Source of the DNA: Sphagnum compactum
Lineage: Eukaryota; Bryophyta; Sphagnopsida; Sphagnales
NCBI GenBank assembly: GCA_965153455.1
Contig: OZ234495.1
Span: forward strand, 17,914,875-17,978,874
Reading direction: 5' to 3'
Length of the DNA stretch: 64,000 nucleotides
The notes under the pieces are model-generated. The model saw only the letters and a list, made by a program, of their open reading frames with translations. It did no database searches and had not been told where the DNA came from. The position numbers and the translations under genes are program-made. Positions within the stretch are counted from its first letter, which is position 1. Each line of letters starts with the position of its first letter. This document shows, one piece after another, positions 11,401-23,659 of the stretch.

Positions 11401-11626
11401 TTTGGTGCCTTTTTTCTCACAAAAAAAAATCATTTGTTTGAGTTAGCACTGAATTTAAAGGTTTTCAATTGCCAAAATTGGAGAAGGACTTCAAACTCAA
11501 GAGACTTAAACCCCATGTCCCCATCTAATTAATATAACTAACAAAGCTTAGGGTTTAAGTCATACTTACCCTAATTGCTTTTACCCAGATACCCAAACAT
11601 ATCTGGCTTTGGGGATGGGAGATTCT

Positions 11627-11628
<2 letters not shown>

Positions 11629-11665
<37 letters not shown>
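11629..11665. repeat. (TA)n microsatellite
   Basis: About 18 uninterrupted TA dinucleotides. There is nothing else notable in the flanks. Confidence 0.85.
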
Positions 11666-11667
<2 letters not shown>

Positions 11668-11785
11668 AAGGTTACGAAGAGAGTATAATTTTTTCAAATT
11701 TACATATCTTTAAGAATGCATTTCATTAAGCTATATTGACTAAATAGGAAACTAAGTTAAGGTAAATAATATACCCTTTTTATAT

Positions 11786-12045
11786 CAGTGTTTTTTTTTT
11801 TTCAATTGTCTTATGTTGGGCCAAAACTGGCGATTGGTCACAAGAGAACTTAGTCAAATCTGGTTACAAGACAAATTTAAAAAATAGAAAATCTAGGAAT
11901 CCTATTACATGTTGGCGAACCACTAGAAGAATGTACTAGCTAAATATGACAATTTCAAAATAAGAAAGCTAAAAATCTGCCCAAATCCTCCAAATATCTT
12001 GACAATTTCATAACTTTCTCCTTGGAAACATGACAATTTTTTCCC
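11786..12045 (-). mobile_element. Repeat family A, inverted copy
   Basis: Begins CAGTG plus a long T run, then TTCAATTGTCTTATG and GGCGATTGGTCACAAGAG. It is collinear with the 11,209 copy, sharing AAATATGACAATTTCA in the distal part. The far end is not defined. Confidence 0.5.
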
Positions 12046-12522
12046 TTGACCATGTTGCTTGACCACCTCCAGAGTCCAAATTAAGGTTATGCATTAATCA
12101 TTAACGTTTGGTTTTGAGAACATCTGTGGGAATTTTGAAACCCATGATTTGTGTTTGAATCATGTTGTAGAGGAGGTTCCTCTACTCTACGAGTGTGTTC
12201 TCCTGAGGGAGGGGCACCCCAGGGCATGAGCCCCAGGGTGCTCCCCAACCTCAGGAGAATGAACAAGTATGGGAACCTCCTCTCACAAAAACAACTCTCA
12301 CTTCATTTCATTCAGTTCTTCTTTCCTGTGGCAAGTATTTGATCCCTCAAAATACACAGAGAAATAAAACAGGGAGTTGTTTACAGTTGTGGAGATGCAT
12401 CTGACTGACCCAAAGAGAGTAGCACATTATTGTCCTTTCTGAGTTTTCAGGAGTTCAAGATCGTAAGAGAATTATTAACTGTCTTTTTGTTCTTGTGGAA
12501 TATAGCCATCCAGAGTACCTAC

Positions 12523-12691
12523 CAGTGTTTTTTTTTGCAATTTTTTTTTATGTGGCACCACAGGTGGCGATCATCCCACAAGAGATTTATCATGAGTGGC
12601 AGTGATCCCACAGAAGGTTTAGCCTTAATGGCGGAAAGGTTTTTAGAAACTGTCAAATTTTGCCCCAGTTCGCCATTTAAAAAACACACTG
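12523..12691 (-). mobile_element. Short two-ended family A element (169 bp)
   Basis: This is the clearest two-ended member. It opens CAGTGTTTTTTTTTGC and closes AAAAAACACACTG, giving imperfect terminal inverted repeats. The interior has GGTGGCGATCATCCCACAAG and TTTTGCCCCAGTTCGCC. The 8 bases on each side match at only half their positions, so a target duplication is not supported. The size and ends suit a MITE derived from a hAT element. Confidence 0.6.
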
Positions 12692-12788
12692 CTCCTGACT
12701 TAGAGTACTTGACTAGGTTTTTTTTGTAAAGATTTTTTTTTTCTTTTTTTTTGGCACTCATTAGAAGTTACTTGAGACTTGGACCTAG

Positions 12789-12790
<2 letters not shown>

Positions 12791-12825
<35 letters not shown>
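12791..12825. repeat. (CTTA)n microsatellite
   Basis: About eight CTTA units directly abut the GC-rich segment that follows. Confidence 0.85.
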
Positions 12826-12827
<2 letters not shown>

Positions 12828-13070
12828 TTTAGCGTCATTAAGTGGGCCAAACAGCGCCCGGGCCAGAACCCATAGCGTACCACAGGAGTTGAAATCGCTA
12901 CCTAGGAATTGCTATTGGGTTACACTGGCCGATGACCAAACCCTTAAGCCCTCAGGGCAGGCCGGATCCAATGGAAGGGCTCTGTTGTTTCTGGTGTCCA
13001 AACAAAACTTGAACCCTCCTCCTATTGGTTCAACTCGTGCATTAAAATTTGTCAACAACGAAATAAATTA
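12826..13070. other. GC-rich island of unknown origin
   Basis: The segment is clearly richer in GC than its surroundings and contains GCGCCCGGGCC, CCTCAGGGCAGGCCGGATCC and several CpGs. A plus-strand frame (12,751-13,071, 106 codons) crosses it, but its first third is the CTTA repeat and the rest resembles no family I know. On the minus strand GGGTTCAAG vaguely resembles a pol III box B, so a SINE is possible but not shown. It may be an inserted element that uses the tetranucleotide run as its tail. Confidence 0.4.
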
Positions 13071-13644
13071 AGAAAGTTATGAGCTCTCTCTCAAAGTAGA
13101 GAGAGTCAAGAACTCCAAAAAAATAAATCACTGAACATAATCAAGGCCAGCTCCTCCTGATCATCCCAAAATTTCTTTGTATGTTGCTCTGTTGTTATTA
13201 GAGTTCTAAGACAAGTTGTAGAACTTGAGGTGACGCTCCTATAGCACTTTAAATCATTTTTTAAATGAATAAAAAATAAGAAAGTTATGAGATTTGAAAG
13301 TAAGAGGGGTCAAAATGAAAAAAATAATAAAATTACATTTTACAATTAGAAAAGACGTACTTTCTTTATTGCTCTTTTTCAGCTGGTCCTTGGCTTTCCA
13401 TTTTCAAGATGATTTGTAAAGCTCCAGAAGGCTAGCGTTTCCTATAACATTTTAAATCACTCAAAATGAAGAAGGATTGAGAAAGGATCTGCCAAAGTGT
13501 TGGGTCATAGGGCAGGCGATCGCTGATGGGCCGATTTACTCGACTAGTACATCAAAGTTAAGTTGAATTTTGTGACATTTAGGGAACCTTTTCTAATAAA
13601 TTCAACTAATCTTTCCTAAAATGTAGTTGGTTTTTCCTCATCAT

Positions 13645-13748
13645 GTTGTTTGGCCAAAGACCATCATGATGTTGTTTGGCCATAGACCATCATGATGTTG
13701 TTTGGCCATAGACCATCATGATGTTGTTTGGCCATAGACCATCATGTA
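13645..13748. repeat. 26-bp tandem repeat, four copies
   Basis: Four consecutive units of 26 bases each contain GTTGTTTGGCCATAGACC followed by ATCATGAT. Copies 2-4 are nearly identical, and copy 1 differs at one base in the CCATAGA stretch. The ATCATGAT junction is itself palindromic. Confidence 0.9.
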
Positions 13749-14034
13749 GATCCTTGGGCATTTTCACTTCTTGTCAGGAAGTTATTATCCTTAATGCTAA
13801 TGGGAATAAAAATTAATGAATCAGACCTTCCTGATCCAATGATGAATTCCCCTGGCCTAGCACACTTGAAATGTTTTTGGATACCTTTTTTTTACATACC
13901 AAAAAATGCTCTCAACATCATTATTATTATTGCCAAATCATTGAGATCTGCTTTCTGAATCCCACCCAAGCAGCCCCTGCCCCCAAATAAATAATGACAA
14001 TTTTTTTAAGGAAATAAAGTTCGCAAATTTCAAT

Positions 14035-14122
14035 AATTTGTGAACTTAAAAAAATATTTTTTAATTCACAAATTATATTCAATAATATTTTTGTGAAAAT
14101 TATTTTTTTAAGTTCACAAATT
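14035..14122. repeat. AT-rich hairpin with 22-bp perfect arms
   Basis: The left arm 14,035-14,056 and right arm 14,101-14,122 are exact reverse complements (AATTTGTGAACTTAAAAAAA plus TA), with a 44-base loop. A second nested hairpin uses GTTCGCAAATT at about 14,020 against the same AATTTGTGAAC. It may be a tiny foldback element. No target duplication is visible. Confidence 0.7.
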
Positions 14123-14169
14123 TTAATATGCTCCAAGCAAGTAAACTCCACTCCCCCTTTTCAAACAGT

Positions 14170-14262
14170 CTTCTTTTCTCTATTCTTTTCTCAATTTTGT
14201 AATGTAGTCTGCAGGCACAGTGGCGAGCATCCCCAGACAGATTTCCACTTAATTGACCACAT
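14170..14262 (-). mobile_element. Repeat family A fragment
   Basis: TTTTCTCAATTTTGTAATG is followed by GTGGCGAGCATCC, matching the inverted family A end. Only about 90 bases are recognisable. Confidence 0.4.
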
Positions 14263-14279
14263 TTTAAAGCACAATTAAT

Positions 14280-16100
14280 TGTAGCATATTTGTAGGCTCC
14301 CCACCAAGTGCTTCCAACACTGCAAAATTGCTCAATTCAGGGAAGGAATGGGGGAAGATAGGGTGTTTGGTGTAAGGGGTTTTAATGTTTGGTGATGAGT
14401 GAACTAAAACAAATTAGGATTTTAAACTTAAAATCTTTGATCGTTGCATCTTTTGCTTATGGAATACAAAGGAGTTTTGTAAAGCCCTAGTTGTGCACCC
14501 ATAAGTTTTAAATCATTCAAACTGGACTAATAACAATGAGAAAGATATGGGGCTAGAACTAAAAAAGGGTTTAGAGTTATTTTTTTCAAAAAAATTGAAG
14601 CAAACTTTCACTCATCCTCTTCCTGTGTTTCCTGCATTGGTCCTTTACTTTCGATACTCAAAGAACATTTATAGCCCTCTGATTTGCACATCCAATGACA
14701 CCAACATCGTTCAATTTGGTTTAAATACGAGGAAACCATTGAAAAGTGTTTGATGATAGGTATGTGTTTGGTGATGGGCGATTCTACCCTAGTGTCACCC
14801 ATTGGCAATTTTTCCCCAGAAAAGAAATGACTGCTTTCAAAGTTCAAAAAAGATGAAAAACAAAATGGTAAAGACCTACACATGATTGAAGAGAGAAAAT
14901 AGATGTGTATATAAACTTTAAATTCTAGCATTATATTATTGTATGATACATTATATTACATTATTACATTACATCATACAATAATTATATGACAATATTA
15001 TGGATCAAATTTTTTTGTATTCATGCACATAAGGAACTTTATTGTTTTATGCACTTGGGTGCAAATCCCATGTTTGGGTGTTTGTGTGATCGAGGTTTAA
15101 ATGTGAATGTCCGGCAAACAAACGTCTAGAATCAATCTTGTTATAACCAAGGTTTATGGTAGGGTATGATTAACGAAATAGATGAAGCACATGTCAAAGA
15201 TATATGCTGAACTAAAGAGAAACCCTTATGATCTAGTATGCTTGTCTTATCAATATGTAAACAATTTTGATGTTATATTTTGTCACATTATTGACATCTT
15301 AAATGACCAAAAAAATTCATCCAAGTCAACTTTATTTTCATGAAATGGGGTTTTTTTACTAGTGTTTTTAACTTATCAACCTACGCCTTTCATAATGTTT
15401 ATATATATAAGATATATATATATATAATATATGTTTATAATATAACATAATGAAGTCCATTCACGAATGGGGGTTCGAAAAAACAAAAAAGTGTTCTAGG
15501 ACATTTTTTAGGCTACTTTTCGCACATGAGATTTACATGGAACAAATTTAAATGAAAAAAATTAAATAGTTCAAGAAAGCGTATTTGTGTGGTGGTGGTA
15601 ATTTTTCACATACATATTTAATTGTGTATCAATATCTTGATTTGCAAGAAAAATTGCAAAAATTGCCAAGATGAAATTTAAAAATCAACTAAACATGATT
15701 AATTAAATTTAGAACTAAAGCCTAGATAAACTAAGTCTTGAAGCCAATTTTAGTTTCAAATCCAATTCTAGCCAAAAGACCTTAAGTTCGAAATCCTAAC
15801 CTATTTTAATTCACCCATCATCAAACATCGAACCCCCTTTCACCAAACACCCCATATCTTTCCCATTCCTTAATTGAATTGAGAGGTTTGTGTGGCGTTG
15901 GAAGTGCTAGGTGGAAGACCAAAAATGTTCTTTGAACTTAAGAATCAGAGGAACAATGTGTGAGGATTTGATGTTGTTCGAGTTCTTAATTGTTTGCTTA
16001 CCAGCCTATCTACCCTAAGTAGTTGAGAGACTTGGTGGCTACTAGGTATTGTACCTGCATGTAGATGGTTAGTAGTTAATATATAGTTCATCATCTTGGA
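14280..16100. other. Gene-free AT-rich interval
   Basis: Contains TATATA clusters near 15,401-15,440 and palindromic TACATTATATTACATTATTA-type sequence near 14,940-14,990. No frame resembles a known protein. Confidence 0.45.
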
Positions 16101-19020
16101 ACAGAAATGTGACAGAAATGCAATGAAAAGTGTTTCCTGTTCACAGACCAATCCATCCATCCATTCTGCATGGTGTGCTGGTAGCTGCTGCTTCACTCTG
16201 TTCCAAAGAGGGCACTGGGCAGGCTGGAGAATTCTTGGCTACCTGCCATTATTTTGCTACTGACCCACAAATGAAATTCCCCCAACTCCTCTATCTCTGT
16301 AGAATTTGGGAACTTTCTAAAGGAAGAAATATGTATGTCATAGCAATGCTTTCTCTGACAGTAGGAGGGTGAGAGTGAGTGAGGGAATAGCTAGCTGCCA
16401 CCTAACTCTCTCCCATTACTAAAAGAACTGAAGACAGAAGTTCTAGCTAGTTACCAGAGTTAGCAGAGTTCCATGTTGATTGATAGACTTTGCAGTTTTG
16501 GTTTCCATTTCCAGTTATCTGTCTTCCATATGTAAAAACAATTTGTGTTTGTGAGCAGTCAATTTGTTTTTGTGAAGGACTTCACCCCATTTCTTCTTCT
16601 TCTTCTTTCAGACAGCATCCGAGAGCAGGGCCTCAGGACTGTAAACAACTTTGTTCAAATGAGATTTTACCTGGATTCATTCAATCTTTTAACAGGGAAA
16701 AAAAAAATCACAACCTTGTCAGGGAACAAGTTTGTGCCATAATAATAATTCCTCAAAGTGAACAAATTGGCCAAACCCTGGCTATGGAGAATCTGACTTC
16801 TTTCTGGATCAGACCCAAAATCATAAGATCAGTGCAAGAGCATCCCCACCCACACATTGTAAGAGTGTGTTTTGGATGTAAAAAGGTGAACTTGCCAGTT
16901 CGGTTGTTTAAATGGTTTGGGGATTAACATATTTGCACTAGATATGGTGACTAGCAAAAGCCACTGCACAATTTCAGTCTTATTGTGAGTAAGCTTAGAT
17001 TGTTTGATTGGTCCTTATGGGATAGTCTCCCAGTGGCGTCGATTGGCTAGATTATCTGATTTGTCCATGGGCTTTGCTATTAGTGGTCTCTCACTTTTCA
17101 GGTCTCATTTTCAAGTTTGGGGCTTGGGGTATGTAAATATCATACTACAACTGCAACTTCAGCACATGTTTGCAGAAAATAATTTATTGATTTCAAAGAT
17201 ATTATTTGAAAAATGAAAATTAAGTATTCCCAAATATTTTTCAATTTCTTTCAAAATAAAATTCTTAACTAAAATTTGAAACTTTCAGAATTTTGTAAAA
17301 TTAATATAATTTGTGCCCAAGCCACCGAGATACTATGGCAAGTATTAATGGATGTGAGAAATATTTATGAAGGCCTAGATGATCGCGATGGGTGGTGAAA
17401 TCCTGAGACTCATCTTCCGAACAACAACAAAAATCTCCACCTTAAACAAAATTTCTCACAAGGTGAAAAAATCCTCATCAAACTCTACCCGCCCATGAGA
17501 CTAACCAAATCCTCATCTCCTCTCCCCAAGTCACTAGTCCCTACCCAAGATCAGAATTGTCCTAGATTCATACTTTTCATCAAGTGGTCTAATAAGAAAA
17601 CCTCCATGAGGTTTACCACTCCCTCATCTCTTCTCCATACCCATAAGATTCATTGCTCTAGATTCTTACTTTTCATCAAGTGGGTCTAACAAGAGAAACT
17701 AGTATTAGCATAAACTCTAAGATAGAGAGTCAAACAACTTATAAAGCCAGCCCCTTTTAAGGGAGACAAATAACCATGCACCACAAGAGGAGGAGGAGGA
17801 GGAGGGAAGTGCATGGGGTGAAGTTAGCTATTAAGAAAACCCAGAGATCTAGGACAGCAGAACCAATGCGTTAGAGAGAAGTTAAATTGAGATGTTGTTT
17901 TCCTTTTTTTATTTTTTTGCAAAAAGGAAACCAGTACAAAGCAAAGCAAAGCTCAGAGGGTTGCTTTCCTTTTTAAGCTGAAACAAAACAGAAAAACTCA
18001 GCAGGCAATGGTTTCAATCCACTTGCAAGAGTGCATGAATCTACACAAAAATCTAGGAGCATAGAACACAGAACCCAACTGTACATTGGGTGCTTCTATA
18101 TTTCCAGTAGCCTAATAATTTAAGATTATCCCCAACAATACACAGAGCAAATTGGGATGAAATCCAATGGGTTGATTCCACTTGCAAATCTGAAACAGGC
18201 TTGAAATTTTCAAGCCCATACTTACTTAGGCTACGTTACTTTACTGTAAGTGAGACTCCAGTTTGCAGCAAATACAGAAAAGGAATGCAAAAAAGCTTCC
18301 ACAAATTTGCAGCAAGACGGCAGTTGCAAAGGGGACACATGTCACTAGTAATTACCAATCCTTGGGACTCAAAGATTCAATTTTAGTAATGCAGTTTTTA
18401 GTATGTGCTTCTGACTCTGAACATCAACAATTTGTCACTTAACCTTTGACCCAATTCCCAACTTTCCATTTGTTGGGTCAGAATGATCCACCTGGAAGAC
18501 TTGCAAACTCTCAAATTTGGACTATCCTGTTTTGGCACTTGTCGAGCTTTTTGGCTCTCTCTCTCTCTCTCTCTCCATTTTTGGAACTGAATATAATCTG
18601 GACATATTGAGTTCAGTGCTCTTTTGGCTGCAGGATTTGTCTATCTAGAGCTCTGATTCACGGACAAATTGTTCTCTTGTTAGAAACTTTCAGGATTGCC
18701 TTTCTGGGAGGGAGAAAAGTCCCAGTTCCCCTTCATGTTAGCCTAATGTTTTTCACTGAAGAAAAAAAGCTTCTAGCAAGCAAGGAACCAATCCGCACAA
18801 AAGGCTTGCAGTAGGCAACCAATCAGCACTTACCAGTCCCCACTCCCAACCCTGTTGGATCCTTCCCATTTGGGGAATTCCTTTTTGAGGGCAATTTTCT
18901 CCTTTGTTGATCTTGCTTCTGTTGGTTGCCAAATTTCTTCTGCATTGGTATATAATAGCTCTTCACTTGCATCAAGATTTCATTTTCAGATTTGTAAGAC
19001 TTTGCCAATTGCAGTTATTA
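16101..19020. other. Higher-complexity interval, possibly a transcribed non-coding unit
   Basis: Base composition is more balanced here than in the flanking intergenic DNA, and no member of the repeat families defined in this window is present. There are pyrimidine tracts of splice-site type (TTCTTCTTCTTCTTTCAG at about 16,595-16,612), a GAG run at about 17,790, and a CT microsatellite at about 18,555-18,573. The longest plus-strand frame (16,490-16,927, 145 codons) has a Cys-rich start and no recognised domain. I could not build a conserved exon chain on either strand. An untranslated or non-coding transcript is possible but unproven. Confidence 0.3.
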
Positions 19021-19021
19021 T

Positions 19022-19340
19022 TACTATGTCCCACAGTTTATGCCCCTGCCATTAGCTCAAGCCAAAAATGGTGACCAACAGTTTGGGAAATAGAAATTTC
19101 ATGCAGCCAATCACAAGGCTCAGCATGTTACTCATGATGGGCCCAGTTTTTTCCCCAACCTTTGGGGGGTGTGTTTCTTTTTTGTTTTTTATTCCTGGTT
19201 CTCAATGTGTTCCCAGCGTGTTCCCATCATCTTCTCATGGGGTTCCCCAAGTTCTCAAGTTGTTCCCCAAGACTTTCCCAATAGCACCTCAATTTTATAC
19301 CATATGGTTTGCCCAAAGTTCAACTTTCATGTACAAGTAA
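19022..19340 (+). mobile_element. Repeat family B copy
   Basis: It shares GCCCCTGCCATTAGC followed by GCCAAAAATGG with 57,889-57,920, and the subsequent GTGTTCCC/GTTCCCCAAG-rich block with 57,990-58,110. The same block is the inverse of 9,880-9,960. The three copies define an old dispersed element of at least 300 bp with no coding capacity. Confidence 0.6.
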
Positions 19341-19482
19341 TGTGTGCACACTTCAAACGATCATGATGTCCATGTTGTGTGTGTGTGAGGTACTACATCT
19401 AACTCCAGGCAAAACTTTAAGCCCAAAATCTGAATTTGTTTTAGGCCCAAAACAACAAGGTAATCACCCGGACATTTATTTC

Positions 19483-19666
19483 AGTGACAAGTTGTAAATG
19501 TGGCATGGGTTTTGACAAAGCCCTCGTGTCTTTTGAGGCATGGGCAGGGTTTGCTTAACATGCATGTGTTTCAAAGTGACAAGTTGTAAATGTGGCATGG
19601 GTTTTAACACAACCCTCATGTCTTTCAAGACATGGGTAAGGTTTGTTGAAACATGTGCATGTTTCA
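19483..19666. repeat. 92-bp tandem duplication
   Basis: Two adjacent units each begin AGTGACAAGTTGTAAATGTG followed by GCATGGGTTTT. The second contains CATGTCTTTCAAGACATG, an 8-bp-stem palindrome. Open frames over it are repeat by-products. Confidence 0.8.
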
Positions 19667-21529
19667 GAGCCAGGTTTGGCCAATGTTGTGTGGGTATATC
19701 ATTTGCTTGAATATACATGTTGGGTAACGTTAGAGTATATTATTTATCCTCTTTTTTATTTTCAAAAATTATATACCGTAATCAAATGCATACCCAAGGA
19801 TTTATAAATTTGGAAAAATATACATGTTCATAACCTTCGATATATCTCCAAAATATTCATACCTAAAGCCAGCCATGTTTTCAAACCTAGGCAAATCTCA
19901 TTAGGGTAAGTCTCACCTAAACTTTAAAATCTCAACCTAAATTGTAAAATCACCATACTTATTATGTGTGATTGTTATGCAAGGTGTCCAATATTGAAAA
20001 AAAGTGTGATGACATATGTGTGTGCTCTTGCAAACTAATTATAGTGTGTGCATTGTGTGTGCTATTGCAAAGTAGTTACATAGTGTGCATTTAGCAAGAT
20101 TTCTAACAAGGTGTCCAAGTGCGCATAGCATTCACGTTTTTAGTTTTTAACTATAATTTGTGCTCAAGATTCACACTTCCAATTCAAGTAACCAACTTTC
20201 CAATTTGTGTGCATGAATGCAAGTTTTTCTAGTTTGGATTCTAATTTCCCATTTGTGTGTGTGCTCAAAGTTCATGCTTAAGTTTCAAGTTTGTGTGTGT
20301 GCTCAAGTTGTGTTCTTGCTTGTGCTCAAGTTTTAGCCTAGGGTTTGACAAGAATAGTAGGTTCCCATGAATGTGTGGGCGTGAATATAGGGGTGAACTC
20401 ACTAGGTGTCTAACAACAACAAGCTTAGCGATAGCAACCACTAGCAACACTGGGTTGCTAGCAACAAGTTGGTCGGGTTTTCAAAAATAGTAATCACTAT
20501 GTTTCCACATGAAGTTTCTAATTTCCAACAGCTCCTCAAGTTCTAGTAGTAGCAATCACTAGATTTTTAGTAATTTTTGGTAAGGGTTTTAGTTTCCAAT
20601 AACTCCTCAGGTTTTCAATTTATGTGTATGTGTGTGTTTCCAGTCAATGTTGGTTAATCCAATCTAATTGTGTGTGTGTTTCCAATCCACACCGATTTGT
20701 GTGTTTCTAGTCCAATATGTGTGTGTGTGGGTAGAACTACATTTTCGAAATAGAATTGTAAAGAAAGAAATTTGAATACAATTTTTTCCTTATAGTTTCA
20801 AATGGCAAACAAAAGCCCCGACAACCCAAAAGAGTAAGCCTTTCCAAATGGCAATGTACCCTCATCCACAACCATTATTATCAATCCTTCATCATTGTCC
20901 TAATACAACTAAACTTATTCCTAAGCCAAGTTGGCAAATTAGTTGTGTTTTAATAACAAGCAAAGTTTTGGGCTCTAGAAGATCGAAAACCTATTCCTTG
21001 CTCTTTCTTCAAACCAAATGATGATGACCATGTGTCACTTGAAATAAAACAAGTTTTTTGTTGTACTTTGTGTCATTCAATTGTTTTTGGTGTTCATGTA
21101 TGTTTTGGGATCAAAAATTTAAGGTAGGAAATGATTAATCTCTTATAAAATTGAAAATGGAACTTTATCCATGGAAAACAATTCTGAAGCTAATTTATGA
21201 CGACGGCAACATTGTCATCAAATTGCACACTCTTTCCATTTTTACATTTGAGTTGTTTACAAGTACGTACAACTACTGTCACTGCACAACAAGCTTTGGA
21301 TTGGGGATTTAATGGTGTAATGATGGGTTTGAAAATGAAGCCTCAAAAAGCTTTGTTGGTGGATATCTTCTGTAAACTATAGGCAAAAAAAATTTAATGA
21401 AATCTTTCTTATAGGTTCGGAATTTTGGACAATTTTTTTTTGATTTTTTGACATTTTAAAATGTATATTAGTGAGATTGTACAACATCATTTTGTTAAAA
21501 AAAATGCTTTTGAGAAACAACGTTCCAAG
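19667..21529. other. TG-rich gene-free interval
   Basis: Around 19,990-20,740 there are many diverged GTGTGTG..GCTCAAG words, an eroded minisatellite. From 20,750 to 21,530 there are no recognisable motifs. Confidence 0.4.
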
Positions 21530-22340
21530 GTTTGAAAAGTGTCAACTCCAGAATCCAATTTTGCATTTTTTAATAATATTACAACACATAAAAAATTAGA
21601 TGAAGAACAAAAAGCTTTCATTGATGATATTTTGTTGGTTGTTGTGAAAGGGTTACTCCTTTAAGCATAATTGAAAACATATGGGTGAAGTGATTTGGCT
21701 TACAAAGAGACCCACAATTGGTGTTTCCATCACACAAAACCCTAATTAAAGAAATATTGCCTTGTTTGATGAAACACACATTTGAAAAGTTTGTTTTGCC
21801 TTATGTCATGTTATAGTTTTTTCACAACAACATTTGACCTTTGGATGAACAAAGGTACACTTGATATTTTTGCCCTTGTGATTAAACTCTTAACATTGGA
21901 TTAAGTTCCAAAACATGCCACAATTGGTCTATTTGAAGCAAAAGACACTACTAAAATTAATCTTGTTAATTAATTACAAGATTTTTTTGAGGAATACAAC
22001 TTGATTAACAAAATGTTTTATTATGTGAAAAATGATGGCACAAATATATTTACAATGACAAATGATTTTGAACAAATTGTTACCTATGAAGAATTGGGGA
22101 TATTAGGACCATTTGAAAGTGTTTATTTTTGTTGTGCCCTTTTTAAAGCTTGCCAATATGCCATTTTTAATGAAAATGTAAGTTTAAGTCTACAACTTGT
22201 GAACATCAGATCTAAAAAATCTTCAATTCAAGCTTGTATAACATGGCTAAAAATCTAGGAAAATGAAAGGTGAAATGGACAAAATTTTATTGGCTAAAGT
22301 TTGTGACTACGGAAGCTAAGCACACCTATGAATACAAGGG
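21530..22340 (+). pseudogene. hAT-like transposase remnant (copy 2, N-terminal and middle part)
   Basis: Plus-strand translation with frame changes gives, in family order, DEEQKAFIDDILLVVVKGLL, then FPSHKTLIKEILPCLMKH, then TTFDLWMNKGTLDIFALVIK, then ATIGLFEAKDTT. A continuous frame at 22,001-22,258 follows with YYVKNDGTNIFTMTN, GPFESVYFCCALFKACQYA and ACITWLKI. This is the DUF659-like core typical of plant hAT-like elements (LWMSKG.., ..YVKDEG.N.., ..CFGHA.SKACQYA..). Several in-frame stops and at least two frameshifts make it non-functional. It ends near 22,340 in a block equivalent to the next conserved motif. Confidence 0.78.
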
Positions 22341-23655
22341 GGTGCAATCATAATCAAATGAGCCAACATTATTATTTGCAAAAGGATTGTGGCCTTTTTT
22401 TTAATCTTCATGACTTTTGCATATAAAGGAATTTTTAAATGAAAGCTTTTATAACTTGTTACTAAAAATAATTATAGTTTCTATAATACATCACATTTTT
22501 TATGTTAATATTTTTCAAATAACTATGATTTTTCTAAGTGTAAAACTTTTGCTAGCTTCTACATTTCGTTTTGAAAAATTATCATAATTTCAATTCCTTT
22601 CAATATATGTTAAAACGTTTGGGTTTTAGTTTTTTCTATCATAAGTTTTGACTTTGTTTTGTATGTCATGTGTATTAACACATCATTTGCATGTTGTAAA
22701 GCACTTTTGAGCTTTTGAGATTATAAAAACATACATTGAATTTTAGAAAAATTCAAATTTCATAAATTTTAATTATGAATGTTTTTTGAGTGTGGGTAAT
22801 AAGTTACTATCAAGTAAGTTTTTTTATCATCAAAAATTCTTTATTAAGAAAGTCCTTGACCTAGTCCTTTGTAAAACATATTTTTTTTATGTAATTATTT
22901 TCAAGTTCAAAAGTTATTAAATTGAAACCCAAAAATAAATAACATGAATTTTTTATTTGAATTCCTTAGCATTCATATTACTCATTTAACACAACTTTCC
23001 ATGACTAACATGACATTAAAATGGCATCACATAAATATTTGAAACAAAATTGCAGTCTTTTTGGTCGCCTGACGAGCTTTTTGGCTTGTTTGACTATGAT
23101 CGCACCCAAGGTTTACCTCCAAAGTGGCAATGTTCTAGTAGGCCCTTGAATTTAAGGTTATTATTCATGATTGTTACAATCAACAAACATTGGTTTTAAA
23201 AGGTAAAATTCCAACAATCCAAATCTAGCCCATTATAAAAATCATTGCTTCAACCCTAGCCTTAGTCATATCAAGTTGTGTGCCGAATTAGCATCATGGT
23301 GGTTATTGAGTGATGCATTTGTTAATGCAATTAACCTTTGTGTGAAATTGACCAATGAGAAACTTAAATTGGAAATATAAATGAGTTCAATTCCCCCATT
23401 TCAATTTGAGCAAAATTGTTCTTATTAGTAATCAGGATGTGATTGGAAGTCACTTGTGTGTTTACTCTTTTTTGGATTGTTTGCATCAATTTGATTATAA
23501 AAAAATCAGATGATCTTGGCTCTAATGTTTGATTCCAAATTCACATATCTTTATATTTTGAGTAATTATGTGAAAATAAAAAAACCACAATTGCAACAAG
23601 GTATGATTTTGAAACTATAATTTTTTTAAATTTTTAATTTATCAAAATTTTCATC
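22341..23655. other. Gene-free interval between hAT fragments
   Basis: AT-rich DNA with no recognisable protein motif. It may hold an eroded extension of the adjacent transposase remnants. Confidence 0.4.
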
Positions 23656-23659
23656 CTTT

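Noticed and set aside
12826-13070. Protein-coding exon in the GC-rich island (106-codon frame)
   Set aside because: A third of the frame is CTTA repeat and the rest matches nothing; an inserted element is at least as likely.
13645-13748. CRISPR array
   Set aside because: Units are contiguous with no unique spacers, and the context is a plant nuclear genome.
16490-16927. 145-codon plus-strand frame as a protein-coding exon
   Set aside because: No recognised domain, no plausible splice partners with coding character; kept only as a possible non-coding unit.
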